Positions 51,810-60,248 of a DNA stretch of 64,000 nt are shown here, piece after piece (within the stretch, counting starts at the first letter, position 1; each line of letters opens with the position of its first letter). The notes under the pieces were generated by a model, which ran no database searches, was not told the DNA's origin, and saw nothing but the letters and a program-made list of their open reading frames with translations. Location: positions 1 to 64,000 of the forward strand of contig DATGZX010000009.1 of assembly GCA_035296965.1 (NCBI GenBank). The letters are read 5' to 3'. A program made the position numbers and the translations under genes. Origin of the DNA: DATGZX01 sp035296965 (lineage in GTDB: Bacteria > Planctomycetota > Planctomycetia > Gemmatales > Gemmataceae).

Positions 51810-52700
51810 ATGTCACGTTTCTCGGATGCTGTGCGCGCCGGACAAGTCTTGCTCATGGACGGCGCGATGGGGACAGAGCTTCATCGCGCCGGACTTGCGG
51901 CTGGAGAGTGCTTCGAACTTTGGAACCTGACGCATCCCGACCGAGTGACAGCGATCCATCGGGCCTACATTCGCAGCGGCGCCCGGTGCGTGTTGACCAA
52001 TACTTTTCAAGCAAATCCCGAGGCGCTTGCGAAACGCGGAATCCGCGGAAAATTGCACGCTATTTGGACAGCTGCCTTGAGCCTTGCCCGTTTAGCTGCC
52101 GGCTGCGAGCACTTCGTCCTTGCCGACGTTGGACCGATTTTGGACATGAAGTCATCTCGGGAGTTTAAGAATCCCGGAGCTCTGGAAGAGTTGGTGCCTG
52201 AGCTCTCGGCGGCCGATGCTATCCTGTTCGAGACTTGCTCCGATCCAAATGTGCTGCTGACTCTGCGGGAATGTCGTCGCCTCCTCGATGCATCCACGCC
52301 TCCCTTGCTGCTCTCGCTCAGCTACCGGCGAATTGGCAATGGCATGCTGCAGACTTTGAGTGGCCACCAACCGGAGTGGTTTGCAGAGAGGGCTTCCGAG
52401 AGTGGGGCGGCGGCACTTGGCGTAAACTGCGGCCGCGACATTGGCATCGATGACATGCTCGAAATACTAAGGCGCTACCGGCAAGTATCTGATCTGCCTT
52501 TGTTCGCGCGGCCTAACGCGGGCACGCCTTCTCAGATAGGAGAACGCTGCATATACTCGCTGACGCCCGACTCATTGGGCCATCGGGCGCGGGAGGTTCT
52601 GGAGGCAGGCTGCGTATTGATTGGCGGCTGCTGCGGGACGACGCCGGAGCACATTGCAGCGTTGCGCCCCGTTGTCGAAGCCTGGAATGCAGAACATTGA
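51810..52700 (+). CDS. Homocysteine S-methyltransferase family protein
   Basis: 296 residues. LLMDGAMGTELHRAGLAAGECFELWN at about 15-40 is the family N-terminus. Zinc ligands: the Cys of GVNCGRD in the middle and the GGCCGTTPEHI pair at the C-terminus. It transfers a methyl group from S-methylmethionine, betaine or methyl-THF to homocysteine. This stand-alone size suggests an MmuM/BHMT-like enzyme rather than MetH, and the methyl donor cannot be read from sequence. Start ATG 51810 has GGAG 6 nt upstream; TTG 51798 is in frame just before. Confidence 0.88.
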   Translation: MSRFSDAVRAGQVLLMDGAMGTELHRAGLAAGECFELWNLTHPDRVTAIHRAYIRSGARCVLTNTFQANPEALAKRGIRGKLHAIWTAALSLARLAAGCEHFVLADVGPILDMKSSREFKNPGALEELVPELSAADAILFETCSDPNVLLTLRECRRLLDASTPPLLLSLSYRRIGNGMLQTLSGHQPEWFAERASESGAAALGVNCGRDIGIDDMLEILRRYRQVSDLPLFARPNAGTPSQIGERCIYSLTPDSLGHRAREVLEAGCVLIGGCCGTTPEHIAALRPVVEAWNAEH

Positions 52701-52793
52701 ACGACGCATAGGAGCGCGTTCAAGCTGCGCAGATCGCCGGAGGTATGGCTATTTCAGCTGAGTGGATTCTTGGCTGCAGCGTCGTGATGCGGC

Positions 52794-53051
52794 CTAGGAC
52801 TTGCTCGTCACAGCAACCACGTTCACGCGCCGTCCCTGCTGATCGAACGTGACCACGCCGTCACTGAGCGCAAATAAGGTGTCGTCACTGCCACGTCCGA
52901 CATTGCGTCCCGGATGAAAACGCGTACCTCGCTGGCGAACGATGATGCCGCCGGCGCGGATGGTTTGTCCGCCGTAGACCTTGATTCCCAGGCGCTGACT
53001 GTGAGACTCGCGACCGTTGCGGACCGAGCCTTGACCTTTCTTATGAGCCAT
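52794..53051 (-). CDS. rpmA: 50S ribosomal protein L27
   Basis: 85 residues, typical L27: MAHKKGQGSVRNGRES..., QRLGIKVYGGQTIRAGGIIVRQRGTRFHPGRNVGRG with the signature in the middle and LFALSDGVV. It helps position tRNA at the peptidyl transferase centre. It lacks the N-terminal extension processed in Firmicutes. Normally preceded by rplU (L21), but the upstream gene here is the unrelated 53061-53891 secreted protein, 9 bp away. Confidence 0.96.
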   Translation of the reverse strand: MAHKKGQGSVRNGRESHSQRLGIKVYGGQTIRAGGIIVRQRGTRFHPGRNVGRGSDDTLFALSDGVVTFDQQGRRVNVVAVTSKS

Positions 53052-53060
53052 CTTTGTTAC

Positions 53061-53891
53061 CTACTTCTGTGGCGGAATTTTATCAAGCGGCATCGGTGCA
53101 TTCGCCTCCCCAGATCCATTCTTCTTCGGCGTGATCGCGGGCGGTTTGTCGGCCGAAATCGTCACGTTGGTGGCACGGTAGCCCCATTCCGCCGGCGGCA
53201 CGTAGTGAATTTCTCCGGAGTGTTGATAGTAGCGGTCACCCAAACGCTTGAAGTTCAACTGGAGCGTCTTGTGCTTCACTATTTGTTTATTGTCTGGAGG
53301 AATCTCCGCCAAGGACCAGCCGTTGGAAAGTCCACCCACGAAAATGCTGAAGCGGTTGGCATCGGGATCCACGTCGTCCCAAATAGCTACGCCGTTGACC
53401 GCCTTGGGGGCTGCATCAGCCTTCGAAGGAGGTATCGGCTTGCTGGCGATCGTGACCGAGTTCTGGATGTCAAGGTACCCGGTGGGATCCTCCACCTGGC
53501 GGATCGCCTCCTGGGCTTTTGTCAGGATTTGATCGTGAAACACACCCGGCTTATCGAGCGTGACCAGATCGAATTCCGGATAGAAGGTGTGCGGCTCATT
53601 GGTCTTGTTGATCACGCGGTACCTCAGGTACCAGCACAATTTGCGGCCACGTCCGGGGATATCGACCGTGATGAGCCGGGGAGCATAGAAACTGAAATCG
53701 AGGACCCAGATCTTCCCATCGGGTTTGTGAATATCGTCTTTATCTTCAACGTTCGTCTTCGGTATCGCTTGGAGCTCGTTAGGTGGCGGGGCCGTCCAAA
53801 CAGTGCTGGACCCCAGCATGACGAGCAACATCGCGAGTGGAATCCAAACATCACGCCGGCGCAGCTTCACCCATTCACCTGTTCCAGTCAT
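53061..53891 (-). CDS. Secreted hypothetical protein
   Basis: 276 residues from ATG 53891 with GGGAGG just upstream. N-terminal signal (VWIPLAMLLVMLGSSTVWTA, cleavage near residue 33) is followed by a beta-rich domain: IWVLDFSFYAPRLITVDIPGRGRKLCWYLRYRVINKTNEPHTFYPEFDLVT is its most characteristic part. No catalytic motif. I recall similar planctomycete secreted hypotheticals; function unknown. It sits 9 bp upstream of rpmA, on the same strand, so it may share its transcript. Confidence 0.72.
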   Translation of the reverse strand: MTGTGEWVKLRRRDVWIPLAMLLVMLGSSTVWTAPPPNELQAIPKTNVEDKDDIHKPDGKIWVLDFSFYAPRLITVDIPGRGRKLCWYLRYRVINKTNEPHTFYPEFDLVTLDKPGVFHDQILTKAQEAIRQVEDPTGYLDIQNSVTIASKPIPPSKADAAPKAVNGVAIWDDVDPDANRFSIFVGGLSNGWSLAEIPPDNKQIVKHKTLQLNFKRLGDRYYQHSGEIHYVPPAEWGYRATNVTISADKPPAITPKKNGSGEANAPMPLDKIPPQK

Positions 53892-54075
53892 GACCGCCTC
53901 CCTTATCCATTCTGGCTTTCTGGTTTGAAAAACCACCCGATTTGCGCAGCTTGACGCTGCTCAGGGCAGCCAGGAACACTAACTATAGCAGCGACGAGCA
54001 TTTAGGGTCAAGCCGAAGGGCAAGCCCAGGGTTAGCCGATTGCACTCTGATCCCACCGCGATAAACACTCGTAAA

Positions 54076-57000
54076 TCATGGTTTCGAGCGTAGTTGGCTC
54101 AGCGGCAGAATGAAGACGGTTCCATCGCTGAGCGGCACGAATGCCTCATCTGCGCCGTAAGCCACCGCCGTTGCCGCGGGAGCGGCCTTGGCATCAAGAA
54201 AGTAGCCTCTCCCAAGGGGGTGACCGGTGGCTGGATCGAGGCCGACAAAACGGCCCGACTTGTCCACCACCACGACCATCCCCTGGACAATTTGGGGCTC
54301 GCCGACGATCCCGTCGCCCGGCGTCGTGAACTCCGGCCAGAGCGGTTTTTGGGGGTTCTGTTCCGGATGGGGCTCGGTTTCTTTGGTGGGATCAATCCAA
54401 ACCAAATGCTTTCGATCATCCACATCTGATTTAGGGGTACTGACGACACACCCCAGGTAAGGGCCACGCAAGAAGAGCCCCGCGCTGATCTTACCGTTGA
54501 CCTGCCAGAAGCGAACGCGCTTCAAACCGGGCCCTTGCAACAAGCTGATCGTGCCTTCGGAGTCGGCAACACAGACCTGTAGTTCCGCCCCAGGGGCTGT
54601 GGCAGGCAACACCACGGGAGGCCCCACAATGCGAGCGGGCAGTTCGACTGTGGGCATCTGATTTGGGGGTACTGTCGCGAACTCACCGTTAGCCGGCCAC
54701 TTCCAGTGAGTCAGCTTGCGCCCGTCGGTGACGATGAATTCCTCGTCATTTATGCGAACGATATGTCCTTGCACGCCTTTGTCGGCGTGCCCGGAGTGCC
54801 AATTTGGACCCTCTTTGATGATAATCCCATTGGGGGTTATCATTATGCACTTGATTGTCCCCTCAGCGAGGGGGAGCAAGAAGCCGCCGGATGAGCGGTC
54901 CGGCGTGCCGGCCAGCGAGGAGACATTGATCGGGACGCTCCTCTCCGTGGCGATTTTCGGACCGTCCTTGCCTGCCTGATACTCGCGGATCCATATCGAC
55001 GTCTCCTGGCTCGGGCAAGCTAGCTGATAGACGGAAGCGCCATCGGGCGATGGGAAGAGATAAGAAGTCACTCCCTTGCCTACCAGTGGTCCGCTTACCA
55101 TTGCAGCCGCCAGCTTCCATCGACGGCTCAAAGTTGTCAAACCTTTGTCGGCGTCAAAGGCGAAAAGCCCGCCGCCTCTATCTGCTACCACGACCTCGCG
55201 CCCTAGGACGATCGGATCGTTCTGGCAATCCATGCCCAGTTGTCGCTGCCAAAGGATCTGGCCCGTGTCCCCATTTACAGCCGTCGCCAGGTGAACCTGA
55301 CGATGCAAGTCTTGCGTCACCACGAAAAGTACCCTTCGCTTCTCATCAAATTGCCCCGCGTGCAATGGAGTTCCAAGCAAGGCGTTTTCTCGCTTCGAGG
55401 TGTTGTCTTCCTTCTTCGCGAGCCAAGCTGTCCATAGGGGGATCATTTTCTCTCCATAGAGGTACAGTCGGAACCTTTGAAGCTCGCCGTTCACCAAAAT
55501 CCAGAAGTCATTCTCGGCCGCGTGAACAACTTGACCGCGGCTCAGTCCGGTCGCCCCCGCACCAAGACGGGTCTCCGCACCGAACATGCGAAAGAGAGCT
55601 GGATCGTCGTTTCTGATCTGATTGATGCCGAATAAACCGAGGTAGCCCTTGTCAGTCACGAAGGCTAATTTCTCGTAATCGTAGTACGGTTTAAACCAGG
55701 ACCAGCCCTTGACCCGCGCTTCCAGCGGCAATGGTGCAGCATCAGGATTCTGGATCGGCAAGCTGTAGGCACGCAACTTCATATCGCTCAGGCCGTCGGA
55801 CTGACTCAGAATCAAGTAACTGGGGAATTCGGCTTGGCCACCTCCGCCAATCGCATTGGGATCGATGCGATTGATGATGATGGGCTCGCTCCGTAGGGAG
55901 CCCGCAGGATGCCCCGTATGGAGAATCATCGTGCAACGCGGCTCGGGCCTACCCTTCCCTTGCCTGGTCGGCACTTCCAGAATGTAAACGTTATCGCTGT
56001 CGCCGGGGAAATAAAGCAAATTGGTATTTTCCAGTTTCTGGCAGACTCCTCCCACGTTCAGGGGTTGGTTAAGCTCAAAGTGGCCCAGCAAGGTCCCCCC
56101 GACGGTTTCAATCTCGTAGATCCGGCCTTTGTAGGTTGGGATGTAGGCCTTGCGGTCGACCACCAGCGGACTGCCCAGGCTTGGGGCGTCGAGACGTTGC
56201 CTCCACTGCACGTGGCCATCCTTGGCCGCCAGAGCCATTACTTCCTCGCGATCGGCGGAAAGAATAAGAAATAGGTCATCAACTGCAGCAAATTCGCGCT
56301 CCAACCGGATCGGCAGGGCGGTTGTGTCGACGCCGACGCGCATGGCCCAAAGGGGCCTGCTATTGCCCTGGTCGAATGCGTAGACCACCCCTCGCGCCAG
56401 CGCCAGCACGACAGGAGAATTTCCCTGAGGTAGTTTTTCTGGAAGAACAAGGGGAGATGCCAACAACAAACTCGGTTCGAGACGTGGCGACGAAAGGGAT
56501 TGAGGAGGGATGTTGTCCACGACGTAGCGGATTTTCGAGGTTACTATTCCATCCAATTTTGTCAGGAGATCTCTGACCTCTGGTTCGTTTTCAAACTTGG
56601 CCCTGCGAACGAGAAAGCGGGCTTGTTCCACCATTTCGAGGCTGGGATCTTTGTGTAGCAAATCCTGCAAGGTCGCGATCAGACGTTGGCGTTCCTGCTC
56701 TCTCTGGATCTTCTGCTCGGCGTTCGCAAACCTCTGGATTATGTCCTCACCGTGCGCTGAGGCTTTGAACCTGATGCTGCCGTCGTACACTTCGCGGGCC
56801 ACGACAAGTATGGATGCATCGTTTCTGCTCTCGGCCAGGTCGATTAGCGCCTCCGCGATCTTCAGCAGATCGTTGCCAACCTCTGTGCCGCGTTCTTTCA
56901 GAAGGGGGTCGGTTTTGTATTCTTCAATGAATGCCTTTATGTGCGCCAGTTCATCGCGCGGATCGGCCGAAACGTTTTGGACCTGATCGTGAATATGGCT

Positions 57001-57999
57001 AAGCGCCGCATAGAAGCGGTAGCGCGGGCGATTGCTGCTTTCCGGGAATTCCTTGTCGAGTTTTTCAAAGTCACGTGATGCAGCCCCGAACTTTCCGTCC
57101 TCATATTCTAGCTGGGCTTCCTTGAAGATCCGGTTCTCTGTGTCCCAATACCTGTTCATGGCGACGACGATCACGGTGACGACCAGGATGCCGGCTGCGA
57201 CCGCCATGGCACTGATCACCCACAACACCTTCTTGCGGGGGGCTCGAACCAGGGCCTCATTCCCGTCCTCTGGTTGTTCCGGGGGTGACACAGTGGGGTC
57301 GGTGGCCTGGGGAGAGTGAGTCGGCTCGGAAAACTCAGACTGCGGCTTCTCTTCTGTATCCCATCTGCGTACGCGGGGCGGCGAATTCCAGGCCGGGATT
57401 GGCAGCGCTTGGGCGGTTTCTGACTCTGTAGGCGGGCGATCAGCAATAGACCGGTTCTCCTGCACAGGAAGTTCTTCCTCCGTGGGTTCGGCGGGAGGGG
57501 AAGCCGGAAGTTGAACTAGCGGAATCTGCGTGGAAAGTCCCCGCGCGCTTGGCTTGCGGACCGGGGGCGCATCCCGCCAGGAAGCCGATGTCGGGGTAAT
57601 CACTCCTTGAGGCTCTTCGACGATTTGCGCGGTGGGAAGCGGCTCCTTCGATCTCGCTGAACGAGATTTCTTCGCCGACCCTGGAGCCGGTGCTTCTTCC
57701 ACCAACTCCGCGTCCAAGATGGGAATCATGTCGCCGACTGCGCCGCCATTCTTTGGTTCATCAACCGGAGGTGCTCCGGAGCCCGGTTGGTTCGACTCCT
57801 CTTCGAGTGGCACCAGCCCAATGACGTCCGGGCCCGAGGAATCTCCGGTTTTGACGGTCGCAGGAGATTCCGGCTGGGCGCCTTCTACTACAAATATCTC
57901 TCGGCAGGCCGGGTTGAGGCAGCGCATGTGAAGCCCGCGCAACTCCGGCTCAACATGATAGTGATTGCGGCACGCAGGACAGTAGACAGTGATGTGCAC
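54076..57999 (-). CDS. Zinc-ribbon / membrane / PQQ-type beta-propeller protein
   Basis: 1307 residues from GTG 57999. Residues 1-40 form a zinc ribbon (C7, C10, C27, C32). Residues 41-250 are Pro/Glu/Ser-rich and disordered. A trans-membrane helix lies at about 258-281 (LWVISAMAVAAGILVVTVIVVAM). A TPR-like helical part follows to about 460. The rest carries WD/PQQ-like blade repeats such as VYAFDQGNSRPLWAMRVG, DTGQILWQRQLGMD, GGLFAFDADKGLTTLSR and GLDPATGHPLGRGYFLD. Cytoplasmic ribbon plus extracytoplasmic propeller suggest a scaffold or sensor. No methanol-dehydrogenase-type active-site motif, so enzyme activity is not implied. Confidence 0.85.
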   Translation of the reverse strand: MHITVYCPACRNHYHVEPELRGLHMRCLNPACREIFVVEGAQPESPATVKTGDSSGPDVIGLVPLEEESNQPGSGAPPVDEPKNGGAVGDMIPILDAELVEEAPAPGSAKKSRSARSKEPLPTAQIVEEPQGVITPTSASWRDAPPVRKPSARGLSTQIPLVQLPASPPAEPTEEELPVQENRSIADRPPTESETAQALPIPAWNSPPRVRRWDTEEKPQSEFSEPTHSPQATDPTVSPPEQPEDGNEALVRAPRKKVLWVISAMAVAAGILVVTVIVVAMNRYWDTENRIFKEAQLEYEDGKFGAASRDFEKLDKEFPESSNRPRYRFYAALSHIHDQVQNVSADPRDELAHIKAFIEEYKTDPLLKERGTEVGNDLLKIAEALIDLAESRNDASILVVAREVYDGSIRFKASAHGEDIIQRFANAEQKIQREQERQRLIATLQDLLHKDPSLEMVEQARFLVRRAKFENEPEVRDLLTKLDGIVTSKIRYVVDNIPPQSLSSPRLEPSLLLASPLVLPEKLPQGNSPVVLALARGVVYAFDQGNSRPLWAMRVGVDTTALPIRLEREFAAVDDLFLILSADREEVMALAAKDGHVQWRQRLDAPSLGSPLVVDRKAYIPTYKGRIYEIETVGGTLLGHFELNQPLNVGGVCQKLENTNLLYFPGDSDNVYILEVPTRQGKGRPEPRCTMILHTGHPAGSLRSEPIIINRIDPNAIGGGGQAEFPSYLILSQSDGLSDMKLRAYSLPIQNPDAAPLPLEARVKGWSWFKPYYDYEKLAFVTDKGYLGLFGINQIRNDDPALFRMFGAETRLGAGATGLSRGQVVHAAENDFWILVNGELQRFRLYLYGEKMIPLWTAWLAKKEDNTSKRENALLGTPLHAGQFDEKRRVLFVVTQDLHRQVHLATAVNGDTGQILWQRQLGMDCQNDPIVLGREVVVADRGGGLFAFDADKGLTTLSRRWKLAAAMVSGPLVGKGVTSYLFPSPDGASVYQLACPSQETSIWIREYQAGKDGPKIATERSVPINVSSLAGTPDRSSGGFLLPLAEGTIKCIMITPNGIIIKEGPNWHSGHADKGVQGHIVRINDEEFIVTDGRKLTHWKWPANGEFATVPPNQMPTVELPARIVGPPVVLPATAPGAELQVCVADSEGTISLLQGPGLKRVRFWQVNGKISAGLFLRGPYLGCVVSTPKSDVDDRKHLVWIDPTKETEPHPEQNPQKPLWPEFTTPGDGIVGEPQIVQGMVVVVDKSGRFVGLDPATGHPLGRGYFLDAKAAPAATAVAYGADEAFVPLSDGTVFILPLSQLRSKP

Positions 58000-58152
58000 A
58001 GACGGACTCGTTCAGATGGGGGCGAACTATTCAGGAAATCGTCTCTATTTTAGACGAGAGTCGGCCAAGTGGGAACAGCTTTCCCAGTCACTGCAATCCC
58101 GCAGGTGCGACAAGACAAACCGGACAGCCAGCGCGACCTGGAAAGGGCACCG

Positions 58153-58974
58153 CTAGTCACGCAATTGGGCCTGCTGCAAAAGTCGATTCACTGCCTCGTA
58201 TGCTTCCTGCACCCATTGCACGATTTGGTCCGGTTCTGGCGAATATTCCAATTCTATGCTTATGGCTCCGTCGATCCCCAGCGCTTTGATCTCGCGAAGA
58301 TAGGGTACAAAATCGACCACGCCTCTGCCGGGAGGCAGATCACCATGGACCTTGCCGTCACAATCGCTGAGGTGGACGTGGACCGCCATTCCCTTGAGCT
58401 TCCGCAACTCCTCCGGCGGCGTCCGCGACAGTACCAGATGAGAGATATCGATATTTGCTCTTACCGCAGGATGGCCGACGTCCTCGATAAATCGCACCAT
58501 GGTTGCCACGTTGTTGATTAGCGAGAGCTTGAAAGGCTCCAGCTCCAATGCGATCTGCAAGCCTCGATCCGCAGCATATTTCCCCAGCTCGCGGACGTTG
58601 CGCACGCCGGTCTGCCATTGATCTGACGGATGAATTACTTGTCGCTCCCAAATGTACTCGCCCAAGACCAAGAGGACATTACGGGCTTCATATTCCCGGG
58701 CCAGGTCCAGATAGGCCCGGCAGCGTTGCAGGTGGAACCGCTGGACGGAAGGGTTGAAATCGATGAGACCGACAGCTACGCAAGCTATGCTCATAATGGG
58801 TAAATTGAGCCGATCGCACTCGCGTTTGATCAGATGTCGCTCCTGGTCGTTCAGGTCGAGAGGATCGGCGAAGATATCGATCGTATCGAATCCGATTTCC
58901 TTGGTTTTCTGAATGCCATAGGCAGTGTCCTTCCCGGTTTGGGCCCAGGCAGAGTTGATGAGACCGAGTTTCAT
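58153..58974 (-). CDS. Sugar phosphate isomerase/epimerase-like TIM-barrel protein
   Basis: 273 residues in the xylose-isomerase-like TIM-barrel family (AP endonuclease family 2). MKLGLINSAWAQTGKDTAYG opens it, with HVHLSDCDGKVHGDLPPGRGVVDFVPYLREI and AISIELEYSPEPDQIVQWV as typical late strands carrying metal ligands (His, Asp, Glu), and RANIDISHLVLSR in the middle. Substrate is unknown, with a sugar or inositol derivative likely. ATG 58974 has GGGAGG 9 nt upstream. No operon partner. Confidence 0.85.
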   Translation of the reverse strand: MKLGLINSAWAQTGKDTAYGIQKTKEIGFDTIDIFADPLDLNDQERHLIKRECDRLNLPIMSIACVAVGLIDFNPSVQRFHLQRCRAYLDLAREYEARNVLLVLGEYIWERQVIHPSDQWQTGVRNVRELGKYAADRGLQIALELEPFKLSLINNVATMVRFIEDVGHPAVRANIDISHLVLSRTPPEELRKLKGMAVHVHLSDCDGKVHGDLPPGRGVVDFVPYLREIKALGIDGAISIELEYSPEPDQIVQWVQEAYEAVNRLLQQAQLRD

Positions 58975-59283
58975 GGCCGTGTATTCCTCCCTTGCAAAAA
59001 GTGCTCTCGGATTCTGGCACGATTGTGCGCCAAGATCAAAGGGATTGCATGGTCGGCCGGTGCCGTCTCTTTCCTCTTCCCCCCACGATTCTTCTTACTC
59101 ATAATGAGCGGGTGAATATCGACAGGGGTAGCGAGGTTGTGGAACCCTAAACGCTTGCTGCATACCGGTCCCATAAAGAGTGGATTGCCGTGCTTGAGGA
59201 TTTGCATGGGTACTGAGCCAAGTTTCATCTGAGTGCGTGACGGCGCAGCGTGCGAAGGATTTGCCTAGCGAGGGAGCCGAAGG
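58975..59283. other. 309-bp divergent intergenic region
   Basis: Between the TIM-barrel gene (minus) and the DedA-type gene (plus). I see no gene, repeat or structured RNA. It carries the promoters of both genes, but no convincing consensus was found. Confidence 0.35.
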
Positions 59284-60225
59284 GTGTTCGACAAAGCCGC
59301 TATCTATGTTTACCTGGGCGCCTTCTCCTTGCTGATAGCGGCCGGTCTGGGGTTTCCCATTCCCGAAGAGCTCCCCATTGTCACTGCCGGGGCCATGGTG
59401 GGGCACGCCTCGGAATACCCGTCTCGCTATGATTCGGTATCCGAGGTCGTGGCCGTTTTCTCGGCCGCGCCTGGCGCGCCATTCCCGGTCAATCTCCCTT
59501 GGGCTGCACTGGAGGAATGCCTCCATGTCGAGCCACCTCCACCACCTCCGCCGCGCGTACGGCTGCTCTGGCAAGTTATGCTGCCGGTTCTCATCCTGGG
59601 GGTAGTCATTAGCGATAGCCTCCTGTATGGGATGGGAAGGTTCTGGGGCCCCAAGCTCTTGCAAAAATCCTGGATGAGACGGTTGTTGCCGCCGGAGAAA
59701 CGCCAGCGCATCGAGGAAAACTTCCACAAGTACGGCGTGCTCGTGCTACTTTTCGCGCGATTTCTTCCCACCATCCGCGCCCCGATTTTCATCATGGCTG
59801 GTACCATGCGCTTGCCGTTCGCTCGATTTGTGATGGCCGACGGTCTCTACGCAATTCCGGGCGTAAGTTTGCTGTTTTTCCTCGCGTTCTGGTTCGGGGA
59901 CCAGTTCCGAGATCTGGTCCTGGCAGCTGAAGGACGCGTTGCCAGCCTGCGCCCTGTCTTGATTCTCATCGCGCTTGCTGGCGTGGGCGCCTATCTTCTT
60001 TTCCACTTCCTGCGGCATCCGGTGGCTACCGGCGATCCCAAGGACGAACTACCGGTAATCGGCCCTCAGTTCGCCGCCAAGATGGACCAGGCTGCAGAGG
60101 GCGAGACGTGGACGGCGCTGGACGGCTCCAAAAGAATCAATGCACGCAATGCAATCGGATCCAAGGAAGGTAGCGCCAGCGCGCCGCAATCTCCAGACTC
60201 TGCCTCGGGAATGGGGGGCATTTAA
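59284..60225 (+). CDS. DedA/VTT-family membrane protein with an unusual insert
   Basis: 313 residues from GTG 59284. IPEELPIVTAGAMVG near the N-terminus and FARFLPTIRAPIFIMAGTMRLPFARFVMADGLYAI in the core, with the conserved FxRxxPxxR stretch, identify the VTT domain of DedA flippase-type proteins (polyprenyl-phosphate or phospholipid recycling). Between the first pair of signatures an extra segment of about 50 residues (about 42-95) includes seven prolines in a row (84-90). At least four hydrophobic helices are visible. The last 70 residues are polar and disordered. The gene ends 23 bp before the convergent DUF1570 gene. Confidence 0.85.
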   Translation: MFDKAAIYVYLGAFSLLIAAGLGFPIPEELPIVTAGAMVGHASEYPSRYDSVSEVVAVFSAAPGAPFPVNLPWAALEECLHVEPPPPPPPRVRLLWQVMLPVLILGVVISDSLLYGMGRFWGPKLLQKSWMRRLLPPEKRQRIEENFHKYGVLVLLFARFLPTIRAPIFIMAGTMRLPFARFVMADGLYAIPGVSLLFFLAFWFGDQFRDLVLAAEGRVASLRPVLILIALAGVGAYLLFHFLRHPVATGDPKDELPVIGPQFAAKMDQAAEGETWTALDGSKRINARNAIGSKEGSASAPQSPDSASGMGGI

Positions 60226-60248
60226 AGCCAGATTAGCGGCCGGCAGCG

